Source: Rhodomyrtus psidioides | Lineage: Eukaryota; Streptophyta; Magnoliopsida; Myrtales; Myrtaceae | DNA length: 64,000 bases | Direction of reading: 5' to 3' | Assembly (NCBI GenBank): GCA_021437785.1 | Contig: JAILYB010000271.1 | Coordinates: 124,001-188,000 of the forward strand | Shown here: one piece after another, positions 23,476 through 35,697 of the stretch | Numbering within the stretch: the stretch's first letter is position 1 | Layout of the letters: each line of letters opens with the position of its first letter | The notes under the pieces: generated by a model | Database searches by the model: none | The model's input: the letters and a program-made list of their open reading frames with translations, nothing else | What the model was told of the DNA's origin: nothing | Position numbers and translations under genes: made by a program

Positions 23476-26400
23476 TATGACGCCTTGGAAATTCGACTCT
23501 TGTAAGTGCCTGAATTCAATAAAAAAGAAGTTAAATTGAATTATAGTCGATAAAATATTTTGGACCCTAAGGACAGAAAAGATGAAAATTGGACAAACTC
23601 TGAAATTTCGATTGTTTTAGATTAGGTTTTGAAATTCTTAGCCGTCGCGAATTATGATTTCAATTTTCGCGCCTGAGCCTAATCCCGATCGAGCCTAGCC
23701 TGCGAAATTACCAAAATTTCCCTTCATCGAGTGTACCAAAACTTCATTTCAATCCCGATTTGTCAAATGACCATTTTACCCCTACCTTTATGCATATGAG
23801 ACAAGAAAATTTAAGGACCATATGAGACAAAAGCCTTGAAAGTCTTTGTGGAACCCACTCTCTCTCTTCCCCATGCTCCCCCCTCCCATCAGCCAAATTC
23901 TCTCTCTCTCCTCTCTTCTCTCTTCTTCTTCTTCTTCTTCTTCTTCTTCTTCTTCTTTGGTTTTGTGGACAGCCCCCCGACCGAACTCCATCCTCCTCCT
24001 TCATCATTCGTTTGCGCCATCGCCACTTCATAGACCACCACCACCTCTAGCCACTTCTCGCCGCCACCACCAACCCGATTCTGGCCATCGTCAGTAGCCG
24101 GACGGCCTCGTGGAAGCCGCGAGACCTTGGTCCCCAGTTTGTTCGGCACCCCTGACCCGAGTGCACTCAGCCCTCCTCCGATCGTTTTTGTCGCCACCAA
24201 CGCCACTAACCATCCCTCTCCTGCCTCCTCACGACCACCCCGAACCAATCTCGGCGCCGGACGAACGCTGGAACCGCCACGAGGGCCACCTGAAATCGAG
24301 GTGCCCTGTTTTGGGGTTCTCTGCGGTTCGGCTATGTTTCGGCCCAAACTTGACGCCACTGCCGCTCATCTCCACCTTCGATGACCTCCTAGGACCCCTC
24401 TCTAGTGACCTTAAGCTCGTGGAAGACCGTCGTCGCCGATGGAGCTCGAGAGAAGCCTTGAAACACTCTATTGTTTTCCACCCGAACCTACTCTGTTTTG
24501 GGCCGATTCTGTTCGTGACCGTTCTTCCACCGTTGACCGCCCTCCGCCTCTTTCCACCGGTCCCAACCGACTCCCTCCGACCCCTAGATGAGTTCTCGAA
24601 CCTTGGCCGGCCTTGTCACGGCCCGTGAGGCCGAGAAACCCCACGATCAGCCTCGGTTCCCTGTTTCCCTTGACTGACTAATTATGTTTTCAACTGCCGA
24701 TCGCCGTTCGCAGGAGCTCTGTCGCCGGCCACCTGTCCCGGTGACCCTAGCCGAACCTCCAGTCGAGTTCCCGCCATCGTTGGGTTGTCTCGTTGTTTGA
24801 TAGACCGAGCTTTACCGCGAGTTCGTGGATCGTCGCCGCCGCCGAGTTCGCCACAGCCGTTCGTCGAGACCGCCCGAGCTTACTTAGCTTGCGAGTTGAC
24901 CATAATCCTTGGTTAGGGCGCTAATTGCACCTAGGATTAGTCGATTATGGATTTAAGTACGCGATCGAGGCCGGTTTAGATAGAAATTAGGATTAGATTA
25001 AATGGTCGATCAATTAGGTTAGCCATATTGATTAAACTGTCTATGGCTATTTGTGGTAAAATAGCAATTGATTGGCTGATTAATAGTTCGTTAATTGTGG
25101 TTCGATCGTGAGCGAGCGACAGGTTAGAGACGAGAGATCGGTGTTTTAAATCGATTTGATTAATAAAAGTCATGGCACGAATTGAGCTTGATATTGCCTC
25201 ATTGGATTGATTGCTCGTGATTGCGTTATTGACCTCATTGATTTGGTGGCCTCGCTGAAATGCCTATTGAGTATCTTGAATGGCCTTGGGCCGAGCCCAT
25301 TAACGTGTCTATATGTGCATTCGGCCTTAATCAAAGATAATGAAATGAATTGATTGCCGAGTGTGAACTGGGACGTCATGTGAGGGACAAATGACGTTTA
25401 CCTAGCAAGCTCGTATTGTACTAATCACACACATACCGTACTTGCCGTATGGAACCACACGACTTGTTAAAAGCACGATAATTCATGCCCCGTGCCAGTC
25501 GTACGGTCTTAAGGGATTATCGGATGCCGGTCGCAGCTTGTGATGGACCGAAGCTCCTTTTTAAGGAATGCCTACCTATCGTGTCGTGCTGGGTGCATTG
25601 GATACACCGCTTGTAGTAGCCGTCGCTAAGAAGAAAAAGAGACGTAGCCCTATCCTGCCGGAAGAACGCTAGATCGCACTAATGTGCTGGATCGCGTTAT
25701 TTGTGAAAGTCGATCACGCCAGTCGTGTGGGTCATCGTGAATAAATGGATTTGTGTGGTGTCATGTTCATACATGAGTTGTGGTGCCTTGATTGGATGAT
25801 TATTATTGTGTGACTGTACTGTTTTGATTTATGTGATTATGCAGTGTGGTGGTTGTTGTGCTTAGGATATTCTGGGCGAATCAGTGTCCTAACCGAGCTT
25901 AGACTTGATTCACTGAGATTTATTTCTCACCCCGTAGTGGGATAACATTTTCAGGTCCGAAGTAATGGAACAGTATGTTCGATTCGATACCCCTACTCAC
26001 CAGTCACATGATATCACGCCCCATTCGGTGCCAGGTACGGATCAGGTCTGGAACACCACGTCATGACTATCTGGGTTGATGAAGGGATGCCACATCTGGT
26101 GGAGCATCTCTTTAAGGCCTAGTATTTTCGTGACGGGATTGATCTTTATGGTCCGCTTCGTGGGTTTGAGGGACCGCCTATTCAGGGGGTCGCTAATGCC
26201 TCCGCCTGGGACTCGATGGACATTGATACGCCTGACGGAGAAATAGTGGATCCCAAACCCGGCATACAGCCTGAGCCCGAGCAATCCATAGCACCTTCTA
26301 TACATTAGAATCATAGTTCCGCTGATGATCCCAACTACCCGGCCCCTCCGCCAGGCTATGACAATCACTTACCTTCTCGTGATCTTTTAGGGCCGCTGGG

Positions 26401-29400
26401 AGGATCTTTAGTGGGAGTACCCTTTTAGAGTAGATGAGAGTTAACTTTACCCGACTCATGTATCTTTTTTAGAGTCTTAGAAGGTCGCCCCGAAACTTAG
26501 GGTTGTATATGTTAGCTAGTAGCTCTGTAAGGTTAATCTATTCTCATCAGTATTATGCTTGTGCTTTGATTGTTTGGCTTTTCTTGCTTCCCTATCCCAT
26601 GCTTGTCACCCCCCGCGTCCTTTATAGCGCACGAACATCCCCTTCCTACTCTGCCTTCGCGATGAGTCCCAAGGATCGAATCATCAATCAATATACTCGC
26701 GGAATGAAATGCACATGCGAAAGCGATAAATAAACTCCATACATAAAACTTGACAAGATGACTTAGAATGCACACAACACAAAGTTTTACAACATCAAAC
26801 TTCAAACACAACATAGCTTGGTCACTCCTAAATTACAACCTGCCTATCTCAAGGAAACGTTCGAAGAGTGGTGATATAACTATCCCTACGCATCCGGTTT
26901 AACAACATCTGTCGACTTAGGCTCGGGCTCTTCATCTTCAAGTCCAGCATTGGGATCCTTCGATATATCATCGGGAATCTCAGGTAGGTCAGCAACCCAC
27001 AGCGTTTCGACAAGTACGACGCTCTCCTCTAATGGTCCAACCGGGGAGTCTCCATCTCGAAACATCCAAGCCTCGAAAGTATGGGGAAACAAGTATTGGC
27101 CTCCTTCGTCGACCCAGACCACGCTCATCGCCTTAGTATACGTCTTACCCTCACTAATGGTAAACTTCGAATCCTAGGTCTCAATTTCCATTGGAACTCC
27201 AAAACGTCGCGACATAGTGATCGGGGTCAAGGATCGAGGTCTGAAATGTGGTCCCACGATGGGGTGAGAATAAATCTTAATAAGTCGAACCTAAATCTAG
27301 ACTAGGCCAATAGTACCTCCAAACAGCCCTATACATGCAGTTATACTCCCTGAATTACAACTTGGCAAAGGAATCGATAACATAGCAATAGAAACAATGA
27401 AATATGGCATAGCACTTAGGCACTTCAATTCAATCCGATTCACGTAATAAATTCATAATCGGGTTAAATCTTCGTACTAAGGCAATTCCCAGTTCACATA
27501 TCCATTTAAGGATTGTTTCTCAATTAATAATTCATTGCTCGATATCAAGGCCCGCATCACAACGCCTCAGGCTAAGTAATGATTCTCAAGAACCGCGTGA
27601 CAACGCATCAGGTCGCACTTCTCAATGTCCGCGTAACACTCATCAGACAAATATAATTTGAATAGACTCGTGTAATTACGCCTCAGGCCACAATCCCGCG
27701 ATTAACGCATCAGGGTAAGTTCAAACCCCGCGTCTAACGCATCATGGTAATATATGCTCACATAATTTATAATTCAATCACTTAACGACCAATCGTATGA
27801 ATTTCACATTTCATTACTCAAGGAGCACAATTCTGCCTCTGGGTCTCAATCCCAATTATTGGACTACAGGCCAAGATTTAGCCATAAATCACTTTTAAAA
27901 CTTCATATCGAGCATTATAAGCTCAAGCAAGGCAATCTCGTCATTGAATTCACATACGGTGTCATGACCGAACACAATGAGGCATAACTAGACAATTTAG
28001 TCATGTGATTCATAATTCTAAAGACATGGCCGAACACATTAAGTTCAATACAATCATTCAATCAATCAACTCCCATGGTTCAAACAATGATCGGGCACAA
28101 TGAGGCCCAAAAGCAAGTGAATTAAGCAATTCACAACTCTAGTCGACTATTCAATTTCGTGAGACTCCCTAAGCCGACCTATCAAGGAGCACTCAGCATT
28201 TTAACGTTCCAATTTATCGCTTATTCAAACATTTCAAGATCAAAAACCTGGATCCTCATCATAGATTCGGCTCTAGCTTGGATCGTCACAATCAATCGTT
28301 AAGCCTCATATTTCAATCCAAGCAAGCGAGAATCATTCATCACAAAATCGGCACTTATCATCCACTCAAGAACATATTAAACATCATCAAATCAGCACTC
28401 ATTTCTCTATTCTCGGCCAAGAGACAATCAAGCACAACTCGTTCTTAAAAAGTCAGATTCGAGTATCACATGCCTCAAGCCAAATCAGTCCATTAAACTC
28501 ATCAAAACCCCATCTGAACCATTCTTTGGTAGCCTAAAGTCCTAGACAAAGTTTAGGAACAACTTACCAAGAGTTCCAAGGGGTGAAATTGATCCAAGGA
28601 AGGCAGCAAGCTCACGTTCCTCCTTTGGGCAGAACTGGTCCAGTTTCAATTGGTTAAGAACGGCGAGAAATCAGTCTGTTAAATCTATTAAAACCCAAAC
28701 TTAATCTTAAGGACAAGTTGCTCAACATCTTAGCAAGGTCTAGGAAGTGTCTTACCCAAGGATTTGCCCCAAACAAGCTCCCAAAGTCGAGCTAGGCGTT
28801 CTCGAGTCTGACTGGTCCGAGCAATGACCTTCGCTCCTTCAAACGGTTCTACAGGACGAATGGCTGGGAGGATTTGGACCCAAAATACCTTGTTGGAACG
28901 GCAAGAGAATAATTTTCTAATGGTATGGGGCTCGTTGAAATCTGACAACAGACGACGGAGATATGGGGTAAACAACGGACGGCCTTGAAACTGATCCGAT
29001 GGGCAGCGAGCGGGAGAGAGAGTTTGAGAGAGAAAAATGAAATGAGAGGGTGAGAGAAAGAGCTATGGCCGACAGAATGAGGTGAGGGAGATGGAGATAG
29101 TGTTATCCAAATGAAGAATAGGGAAAATTGGAGGGAAAAAGTGAGTGGGGTTTGGTATATGACATGAATAGTTGCATGGAATGACTAGTTGGTGGGGTGG
29201 TTAATGGGGAAAATCCAAGAGTCAATCAAGTCATTCCTTGTCTTCAATAATGCAAGAGTCAAATGACATCCTTGCCCTTGCATTTTTGGCTGAAGATGAA
29301 GGACGGCAAATGTCCATTTTGCCCTTGCTTAATTCTAAGGAAATATGCATTATCTTAGGGGTAAAAGGGTATTTTTCAATCGTCGATCCGAAATTTCACT

Positions 29401-30160
29401 TTTCTAATCGATATGGAGCGAACCGTAACCTTAATGGTTCTTGATGAGGCGACGTCCATTTTATTATAGTTGGAATTCTCGAATATCCGACGTCCAATTC
29501 CGAAGTCCAATTCGTGGCTAAAATCTATCATTGGCGATTTCAGTGTATCTCAAACTAACGGGCGGCTCTTAGGAGTTACACGTATCGACCCGTGACTAAC
29601 ATCACGTTTAAGAGTTATTCGAGTCATGGCAACCTTGGTTGTCATGTAATTGCGAGGGGCAATCGCTAGTTCCAAAGGATGCGATCGTCAAGGATTGGTT
29701 TAGGTTAATTTGCAAATTATACGATGGTCAAATGGAATCACCCATGATCCAATTGTATAACACTGGAAAATCGTTCCAAGACCAATCTTAGATCGGCCTG
29801 TAATGGCTCAAAATATTCCATCGGGAATCCTTATGGTCAAGGTACCAATCCATGGTCGAGTACTTTGGTCCACGTACTTAAATCGTACTTAGTCTTTCCC
29901 CATCGGTTAGTCTTCTCAAGAGTGGCCAACTCTAAACGAGATTTAACTGAAGTACACTGACGAGATGTCTCATGTAATCATACTTCGAAAAGGGTTGGAT
30001 TTCATAATGTCACAATGCTAATCTTGTTGTTTGGAAATTATGTACATTCCGCATGCGCAATATATTCTTAGGTCGATAGTTGTTGCCTGGGACGCTATCC
30101 TTCATGACCTAGTGGAAATTTGGCAAGGGATGTCACGGGCCTGAGAGTCGGGGCGTGACA
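23476..30160 (+). repeat. 5' LTR of the Ty3 element (interrupted)
   Basis: Starts TATGACGCC (TG changed to TA) and ends GGCGTGACA. Without the nested insertion it is about 3.27 kb. It holds a (TTC) microsatellite at 23922-23957. The long overlapping frames at 23744-24628 are low-complexity CT/GA or Pro/Ser-rich sequence and not genes. Confidence 0.85.
26604..30014 (-). mobile_element. Innermost solo LTR, 3.4 kb, inserted in the 5' LTR
   Basis: The 5-bp target duplication ATGCT flanks it (26599-26603 and 30015-30019), and the uninterrupted site is seen in the 3' LTR at about 38124. On the minus strand it begins TGTGACATTA and ends GGTGACA, and it shows no gag or pol, so it is a solo LTR. Part of it resembles the LTR at 48757-50791 (shared GGACGTCGCCTCATC). 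Inside are short islands of 'cgcatcagg' and 'cgcctcagg' at 27550-27750. No host gene seen. Confidence 0.85.
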
Positions 30161-30173
30161 TCCCCGCCCAAGG

Positions 30174-30185
30174 TGGTATCAGAGC
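30174..30185 (+). other. Primer-binding site of the Ty3 element
   Basis: TGGTATCAGAGC, complementary to the 3' end of initiator methionine tRNA, lies 13 bases past the LTR end. Confidence 0.8.
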
Positions 30186-30364
30186 AAGGTCAGCCTGATC
30201 CGTCTAGTCATTGGCTTGGAGTAATAAGGAGCGTTGGGAAAATGAGATAGTTAGTAGGTTTGTGAGCTTTGTGCTTATGATTGCTATTGTGCTTTAAGTT
30301 ATTGGGCTGCCTTCTGACCGTGTTTCTCATTGGGGAAAGCAGGACTCTGTGTCTTGTCTGTTTA

Positions 30365-32022
30365 ATGAGCGGACGCGGCAGGAGAGCACCCTGAGCATCG
30401 CGAACGAGACTTGTCAGACCGATCGATAAGATTGTGGGTGATGGAAGAGCAGCCGTTGCTGCTGAACCTGCTGGGCAGGAGCCGACGATGGTATAAGTTA
30501 TGCGAGCACTTGGAGCCATTGGGGATCTCATGGGGCAGCAGGTTAGGAATCTGAATGCTACTGCTGTTGCCACTGCTGAAGCTCCACTTGTGAACCCTCT
30601 TGCTAGAGAAAGGATTGAAGGGCGTCAAGCCTAGTGGTTAGTGGAGTAGTTCCTTAAGATGTAGCCGCCTAAGTTTACTGGAAGCGGAGATCCCGAAGCT
30701 GCAACCACGTGGATCGAGGAGTTGGAAAAAGCATTCTTCCTTCTGAGGTGTATCGAGGAGGAAAGAATCACTCTAGCTGTCTATCAGTTGCAAGGGAATA
30801 CGAGCTTTTGGTGGAGAGCCTCGAGAGATAGAGTTTTTCTCTAGGGCACGGCCCAGACGTGGGGTGTCTTCATGGAAGCTTTTAATGACAAGTACTTCTT
30901 ACATACTGTGAAGGAACAGAATATGACTGAGTTCCTCCACCTGCGCTAGAACCAGCTGACTGTAGACCAGTATGAGGCCAAGTTCGCCGAGCTTTCTAAG
31001 TATGCACCGAGGATGATGGCTGAGCCAGAGGATAAGGCGAGAAGGTTTAAGGACGGACTAACGTCCGAGATCCAAAGTTGGTTGGTGCCTCTCTATCTGA
31101 AGGACTACAACGATATCTATGAGAGAGCCCAAATGGTGGAACAAGATCTGGCTGAGAAGTCTACCGCATCTGGTCGCGGTTTACGCCCCCGAGTAGGTTT
31201 GACAGGAGGCAAGGGAAGAAGCCCATGTTTAGCTACAAGAACCACAATCCACCCAATCGCCGAGGGGCGATCATCAAGCCAGTTTTTCGTCAGAATGAGG
31301 TGTGCAATTTGTGCCCCTAGAGGCATGGGCCTGGTCCGTACCCGTTTAGGGGTGGTTCCTGCTTTGGTTGTGGCCAGTTGGGCCATCAGGTGAAGGACTG
31401 CCCGCAGAAACATGGCAGGCAGGCGTCGCCGCAGTAGGAAGGACCGCCTAGGGGAACTGCGCCGCCAAACTTTCAGAACCGTCCGCCGGCGCAAGGAAGG
31501 GTGTTTGCTGTCACCCGGGAAGCGGCGAAGGATTCGCCGACCGTTACAGGTACGGTCCTCTTGCATAACCAAGTAGCATATGCCATGTTTGATCCGGGTG
31601 CCACACATTCGTTTGTTACGGATCGATTTATTAAGTTGTTTGAGTTGAACTTGGTGCCTTTAGATATTGTGTTTAAAGTGTCTATGCCGTTGAAGGATAG
31701 TGTAGTAGCTGTAGTAAGCTGTTCTGACTGCAGACTTGTTATGGATGGTCATGAAAGTATGATAGACCTGATTGTGCTAGAAATGTATGATTTTGACTTA
31801 ATTGTGGGGATGGATTGGCTGACGAAGCAAAAGGCTACGATGGATTGCTTTAATAAGGTGATTCGGTTTAATCCGATATGTGGTAGTAGCTTTGAGTTTG
31901 TGGATAATCTAGGAGGAACCTCGACTGTGATGATATCGTCATTCGAGACGACCCGATTGTTGGAGAATGGTTGCCAAGGATATAAGACTTTTGTGGTTGA
32001 TACGTCTGTTGAGGAGCTTAAG
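30365..32022 (+). pseudogene. Ty3 gag and first protease copy
   Basis: Starts at an ATG (MSGRGRRAP) and carries a typical chromovirus gag: PPKFTGSGDPEAA, then WIEELEKAFF, then YEAKFAELSKYAP near 30970-31005. A CCHC knuckle (CFGCGQLGHQVKDCP) lies near 31351-31395. The protease that follows keeps the catalytic Asp in the form FDPGATHSFV (31588-31617). At least six stop codons interrupt gag before 30960, several of them TAG where CAG or TGG would be expected. The protein cannot be made in full. Domain order is normal up to 32022, where the duplicated block begins. Confidence 0.85.
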
Positions 32023-32886
32023 CTAGAGAACCGGCCCGGACCAAGACCGGCCAGGACCACCGGTCCTGGTCCTTCCGTGGTCCCAAAAATATGGGGATCG
32101 GGACTACTGGTCCGGTCCCCGGTTCCATGCCAGGACCGGACCAGCCAGGACTATATACACTCTTAGTCGCTAGAGGCATGGGCCTGGTCCGTACCCGTTT
32201 AAAGGTGGTTCATGCTTTGGTTGTGGCCAGTTGGGCCATCAGGTGAAGGACTGCCCGTAGAGGCAAGGCAGGCAGACGCCGCCGCAGTAGGGAGGACTGC
32301 CTAGAGGAGCTGCGCCGCCAAACTTTCAGAACCGTCCGCCAGCGCAAGGAAGGGTGTTTGCTGTCACCCAGGAAGCGGCGAAGGATTCGCCGACCGTTAC
32401 TGGTACAGTCATCTTGCATAACCAAGTAGCATATGCCATGTTTGATCCGGGTACAACGCATTCGTTTGTTACGGATCAGTTTGTTAAGTTGTCTGAGTTG
32501 AACTTGGTGCCTTTAGATATTGTGTTTAAAGTGTCTACGCCGTTAAAGGATAGTGTAGTGGCTGCAATAAGCTGTTCTGATTGCAGACTTGTTGTGGATG
32601 GTCATGAAAGTATGATAAACCTGATTGTGTAAGAAATGTATGATTTTGACTTAATTGTGGGGATGGATTGGCTAACGAAGCAAAAGGCTACGAAGGACTG
32701 CTTTAATAAGGTGATTCGATTTAATCCGATGGGTGGTATTAGCTTTGAGTTTGTGGATAATCGAGGAGGAACCTCGACTGTGATGATATCGTCATTTGAG
32801 ACGACCCCGATTGTTGGAGAATGGTTGTCAAGGTTATTTAACTTCGGTGGTTGATACGTCTGTTGAGGAGCTTAAGCTGGAGAATA
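31314..32886 (+). repeat. Tandem duplication of the gag-knuckle/protease segment
   Basis: Bases 31317-32022 recur at 32171-32878, including the zinc knuckle and protease, with about 5% difference by eye. The two copies are separated by about 145 bases (32023-32170) rich in CCGG and GGTCC words, unlike anything else in the element. The heptamer GCTAGAG stands at both edges of the spacer. The second copy has its own stop (TAA at 32630) and a frameshift near 32830. Confidence 0.85.
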
Positions 32887-35647
32887 TTGTTGTTGTGTGT
32901 GAATTCTCAGATGTTTTCCCTCAGGACTTACCTGGTTTACCACCAAAAAGGAAAATTGAGTTTGTGATAGAGTTAGCTCCTAGAATGAAGCCGATCTCTA
33001 AGGCACCGTATAGGATGGCGTTATCGGAGCTGAAGGAACTCAAGGTGCAGATGCAAGAGTTGTTGGATAAAGGGTTCATCTGCCCTAGTGCATAGCCTTG
33101 GGGAGCGCCTGTTCTGTTCGTCAAGAAAAAAAATGGATCTCTGATATTGTGTATCGACTATAGGCAGTTGAATCAAGTGACAATCGAGAATAAATACCCA
33201 TTGCCGAGGATTGATGATTTGTTTGATCAGTTGTAGGGAGCATCGATATTTTCCAAGATAGATCTACAGACGGGATACCATCAACTGAGAATCAGGAAAG
33301 AGGATATACCGAAATCGAAATTCAGGACATGTTATGGACATTATGAGTTCACTGTGATGCCGTTTGGTTTGACAAATACCCTGCTGCTTCCTGCTGCTTT
33401 TATGGATTTGATGAACAAGGTATTCAGGAAGTTCTTGGATCGTTTTGTAATCATATTTATAGACGACATACTGGTGTACTCAAAGAGTTCTCAAGATCAT
33501 GAGCAATACTTGAGGGTAGTGCTAAAAATCCTGAGAGTGCATCAGTTGTATGCTAAGTTCAGCAAGTGCGAGTTTTGGTTAGCTCGCGTGGCTTTTCTAG
33601 GCCATGTGATTTCTGGTGAAAGTATTGATGTGGATCCGTCTAAGTTTGATGCAGTTGTGGGTTGGCCAAGATCGACGACTGCTATAGAGATTAGAAGCTT
33701 CCTAGGATTGGAAGGCTATTATAGACGGTTCGTGAGAGGTTCTCAGCTATAACCTCGTCTTTGACTAAGCTGTTGAAGAAAGACATAAGGTTTGAATAGA
33801 TAGACAAATGCGAGCGTAGTTTTCAAGAGCTTAAGCATAGGAAAACTACGGCTCCTGTTCTGACAATTTCGTCTAGTCTTGGAGGTTATGAGATTTATAG
33901 CGATACTTCACTTAGAGGATTGGGCTGTGTTTTGATGCAGTATGGTAGAGTAGTAGCGTATGTATCTCGCCAATTGAGACTGTACAAGTCGAACTATCCT
34001 ACACACGACCTGGAGTTGGCTGCGGTCGTGTTTGCTTTGAAGATCTAGAGACACTATCTGATTGGAGAAAGTTTTCAGGTTTATACCGATCATTAGAGTC
34101 TGAAGTATCTATTCTCTCAGAAGAAATTGAACATGAGGCAGCGCCAATGGATGGAATTGCTTAAAGATTACGACTGCGAGATTTTGTATCATCCGGGTAA
34201 GGCGAATAATGTTGCCGATGCTCTGAGTAGAAAATCAGTGATTGCTCAATTAGAGGTGCATGAGTGGCGTTTGTTTGAGCAAGTAAGAGGCTCAGACTTC
34301 AAGTTGAAGATAAGTCACATGTCGAGTCTCGTGGCTACCTTGAGAATCGAGCAGAAAGTTCAGGTTAAGATTAAGACCCTGCAGGCTACAGATCCCGTCA
34401 TTCAGAAGATCCTCCAAGAGGACTCAGCTAAGTGAAGAATCGACTTTCAAGTAGCCAATGATGGGATACTAAAGTTCAAAGGACGTTTGGTTGTGCCTCC
34501 CGATGAAAGTCTATGGGAGGAGATCTTATCGGAAGCACATCATAGTAGTTATATTATCCATCTTGGGAGTACGAAGATGCATCAGAATCTGAAGCAGTCC
34601 TCTAGGCTTACAATGTTGCGCCTTGACCTGCTGACAGGTTAGAGAAGGCATGATTCAATTTGGGTAGTGGTTGACAGATTGACGAAGGCAGCGCATTTCA
34701 TTGTAGTGAGAAAAGAATTTACTTTGGACAGATATGCAGAACTGTATGTAAGATACATTGTGAGGTTACATGGAGTGCCAGTGACGATCGCTTCTGATCG
34801 AGACCCCAAGTTCACTTCCACCTTTTGAAAAAGTTTACAGACTACTTTGGGGACAAAGCTGCAGTTTAGTACGGCCTATCGTCCGCATACAGACGGCCAG
34901 TCTGAAAGGACGATTCAGACCTTGGAGGACATGCTGTGGGCTTATGTTTTAGATTTTAAGGGCAGTTGGGAGGAATAGTTGCATTTTGTTGAGTTTGCCT
35001 ACAATAACAATTACTAGTAGAGCATTAAGATGGCGCCTTTTGAGGAATTATATGACAGAGCTTGTAGAACGCCAGTCTATTAGGAAGAAGTTGGTAAAAG
35101 GAAGATCACCGACCCTGAGTTAGTAGAACAGTCAATGGAAGCAGTTAAAGTGATTAGAGACGGACTAAAGGCAGCTCAGATCGCTAGAAAAGTTACGTTG
35201 ATAGGAGGCGCAGACCCTTGGAGTTTCAAGTGGACGATCATATTTTTTTGAAGGTGTCGCCTATGCGAGGGAAATCGTTTTGGCAAGAAAGGAAAACTGA
35301 GCCAAAGGTATGTTGAACCCTTCGAAATCCTGGAGCGGATTGGAATTTTGGCTTATCGTCTTGCGTTATCGCCGTGACTTGCTTAAGTGCATAACGTCTT
35401 CCATGTGTCGATGTTGAGGAAGTACGAACCGGATCCCGCTCATGTGCTGAGTTATAAGGAGATTGATCTTGATGAGCAAGCCTTGTACGTAGAGCAACCA
35501 GTTAGGATCGTGGATAGGAAAGTGCAAGTACTCCGGACCAAGACGATACCTTTGGTCAAGGTGATTTGGCAAGACCATGGTACCGAAGGAGTTACCTGGG
35601 AAAACAAGGAAGTCATGAAGAATAGTTATCCCTATCTTTTCGAGTAG
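32880..35647 (+). pseudogene. Ty3 RT, RNase H, integrase and chromodomain
   Basis: RT begins near 32950 (KPISKAPYRMA), with IDYRQLNQV, the catalytic FIDDILVYS near 33460 and FLGHVISGE. RNase H and its tail (LYHPGKANNVADALSRK) lie at 33770-34232. Integrase at 34500-35360 has lost most of its HHCC finger (a deletion near 34595) but keeps DRLTKAAHF, ASDRDPKF and the Glu region (DGQSERTIQTLEDML). The chromodomain at about 35490-35643 reads VIWQDHGTEGVTWENKE, and the frame ends at a TAG (35645-35647). Several stops, mainly TAG, and at least two frameshifts make the polyprotein inactive. Confidence 0.88.
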
Positions 35648-35681
35648 TTGTGACTGTGCTGTAATTTCGAGGACGAAATTT

Positions 35682-35697
35682 CCTAAGGGGAGAGAGT
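35682..35697 (+). other. Polypurine tract of the Ty3 element
   Basis: The purine-rich AAGGGGAGAGAG stands directly before the 3' LTR start TGTGACGC at 35698. Confidence 0.75.

Noticed and set aside
23744..24628. Several long overlapping open frames on both strands
   Set aside because: They arise from the TTC/GAA microsatellite and Pro/Ser/Arg-rich GC sequence inside an LTR; the equivalent region of the other LTRs does not keep the frames.
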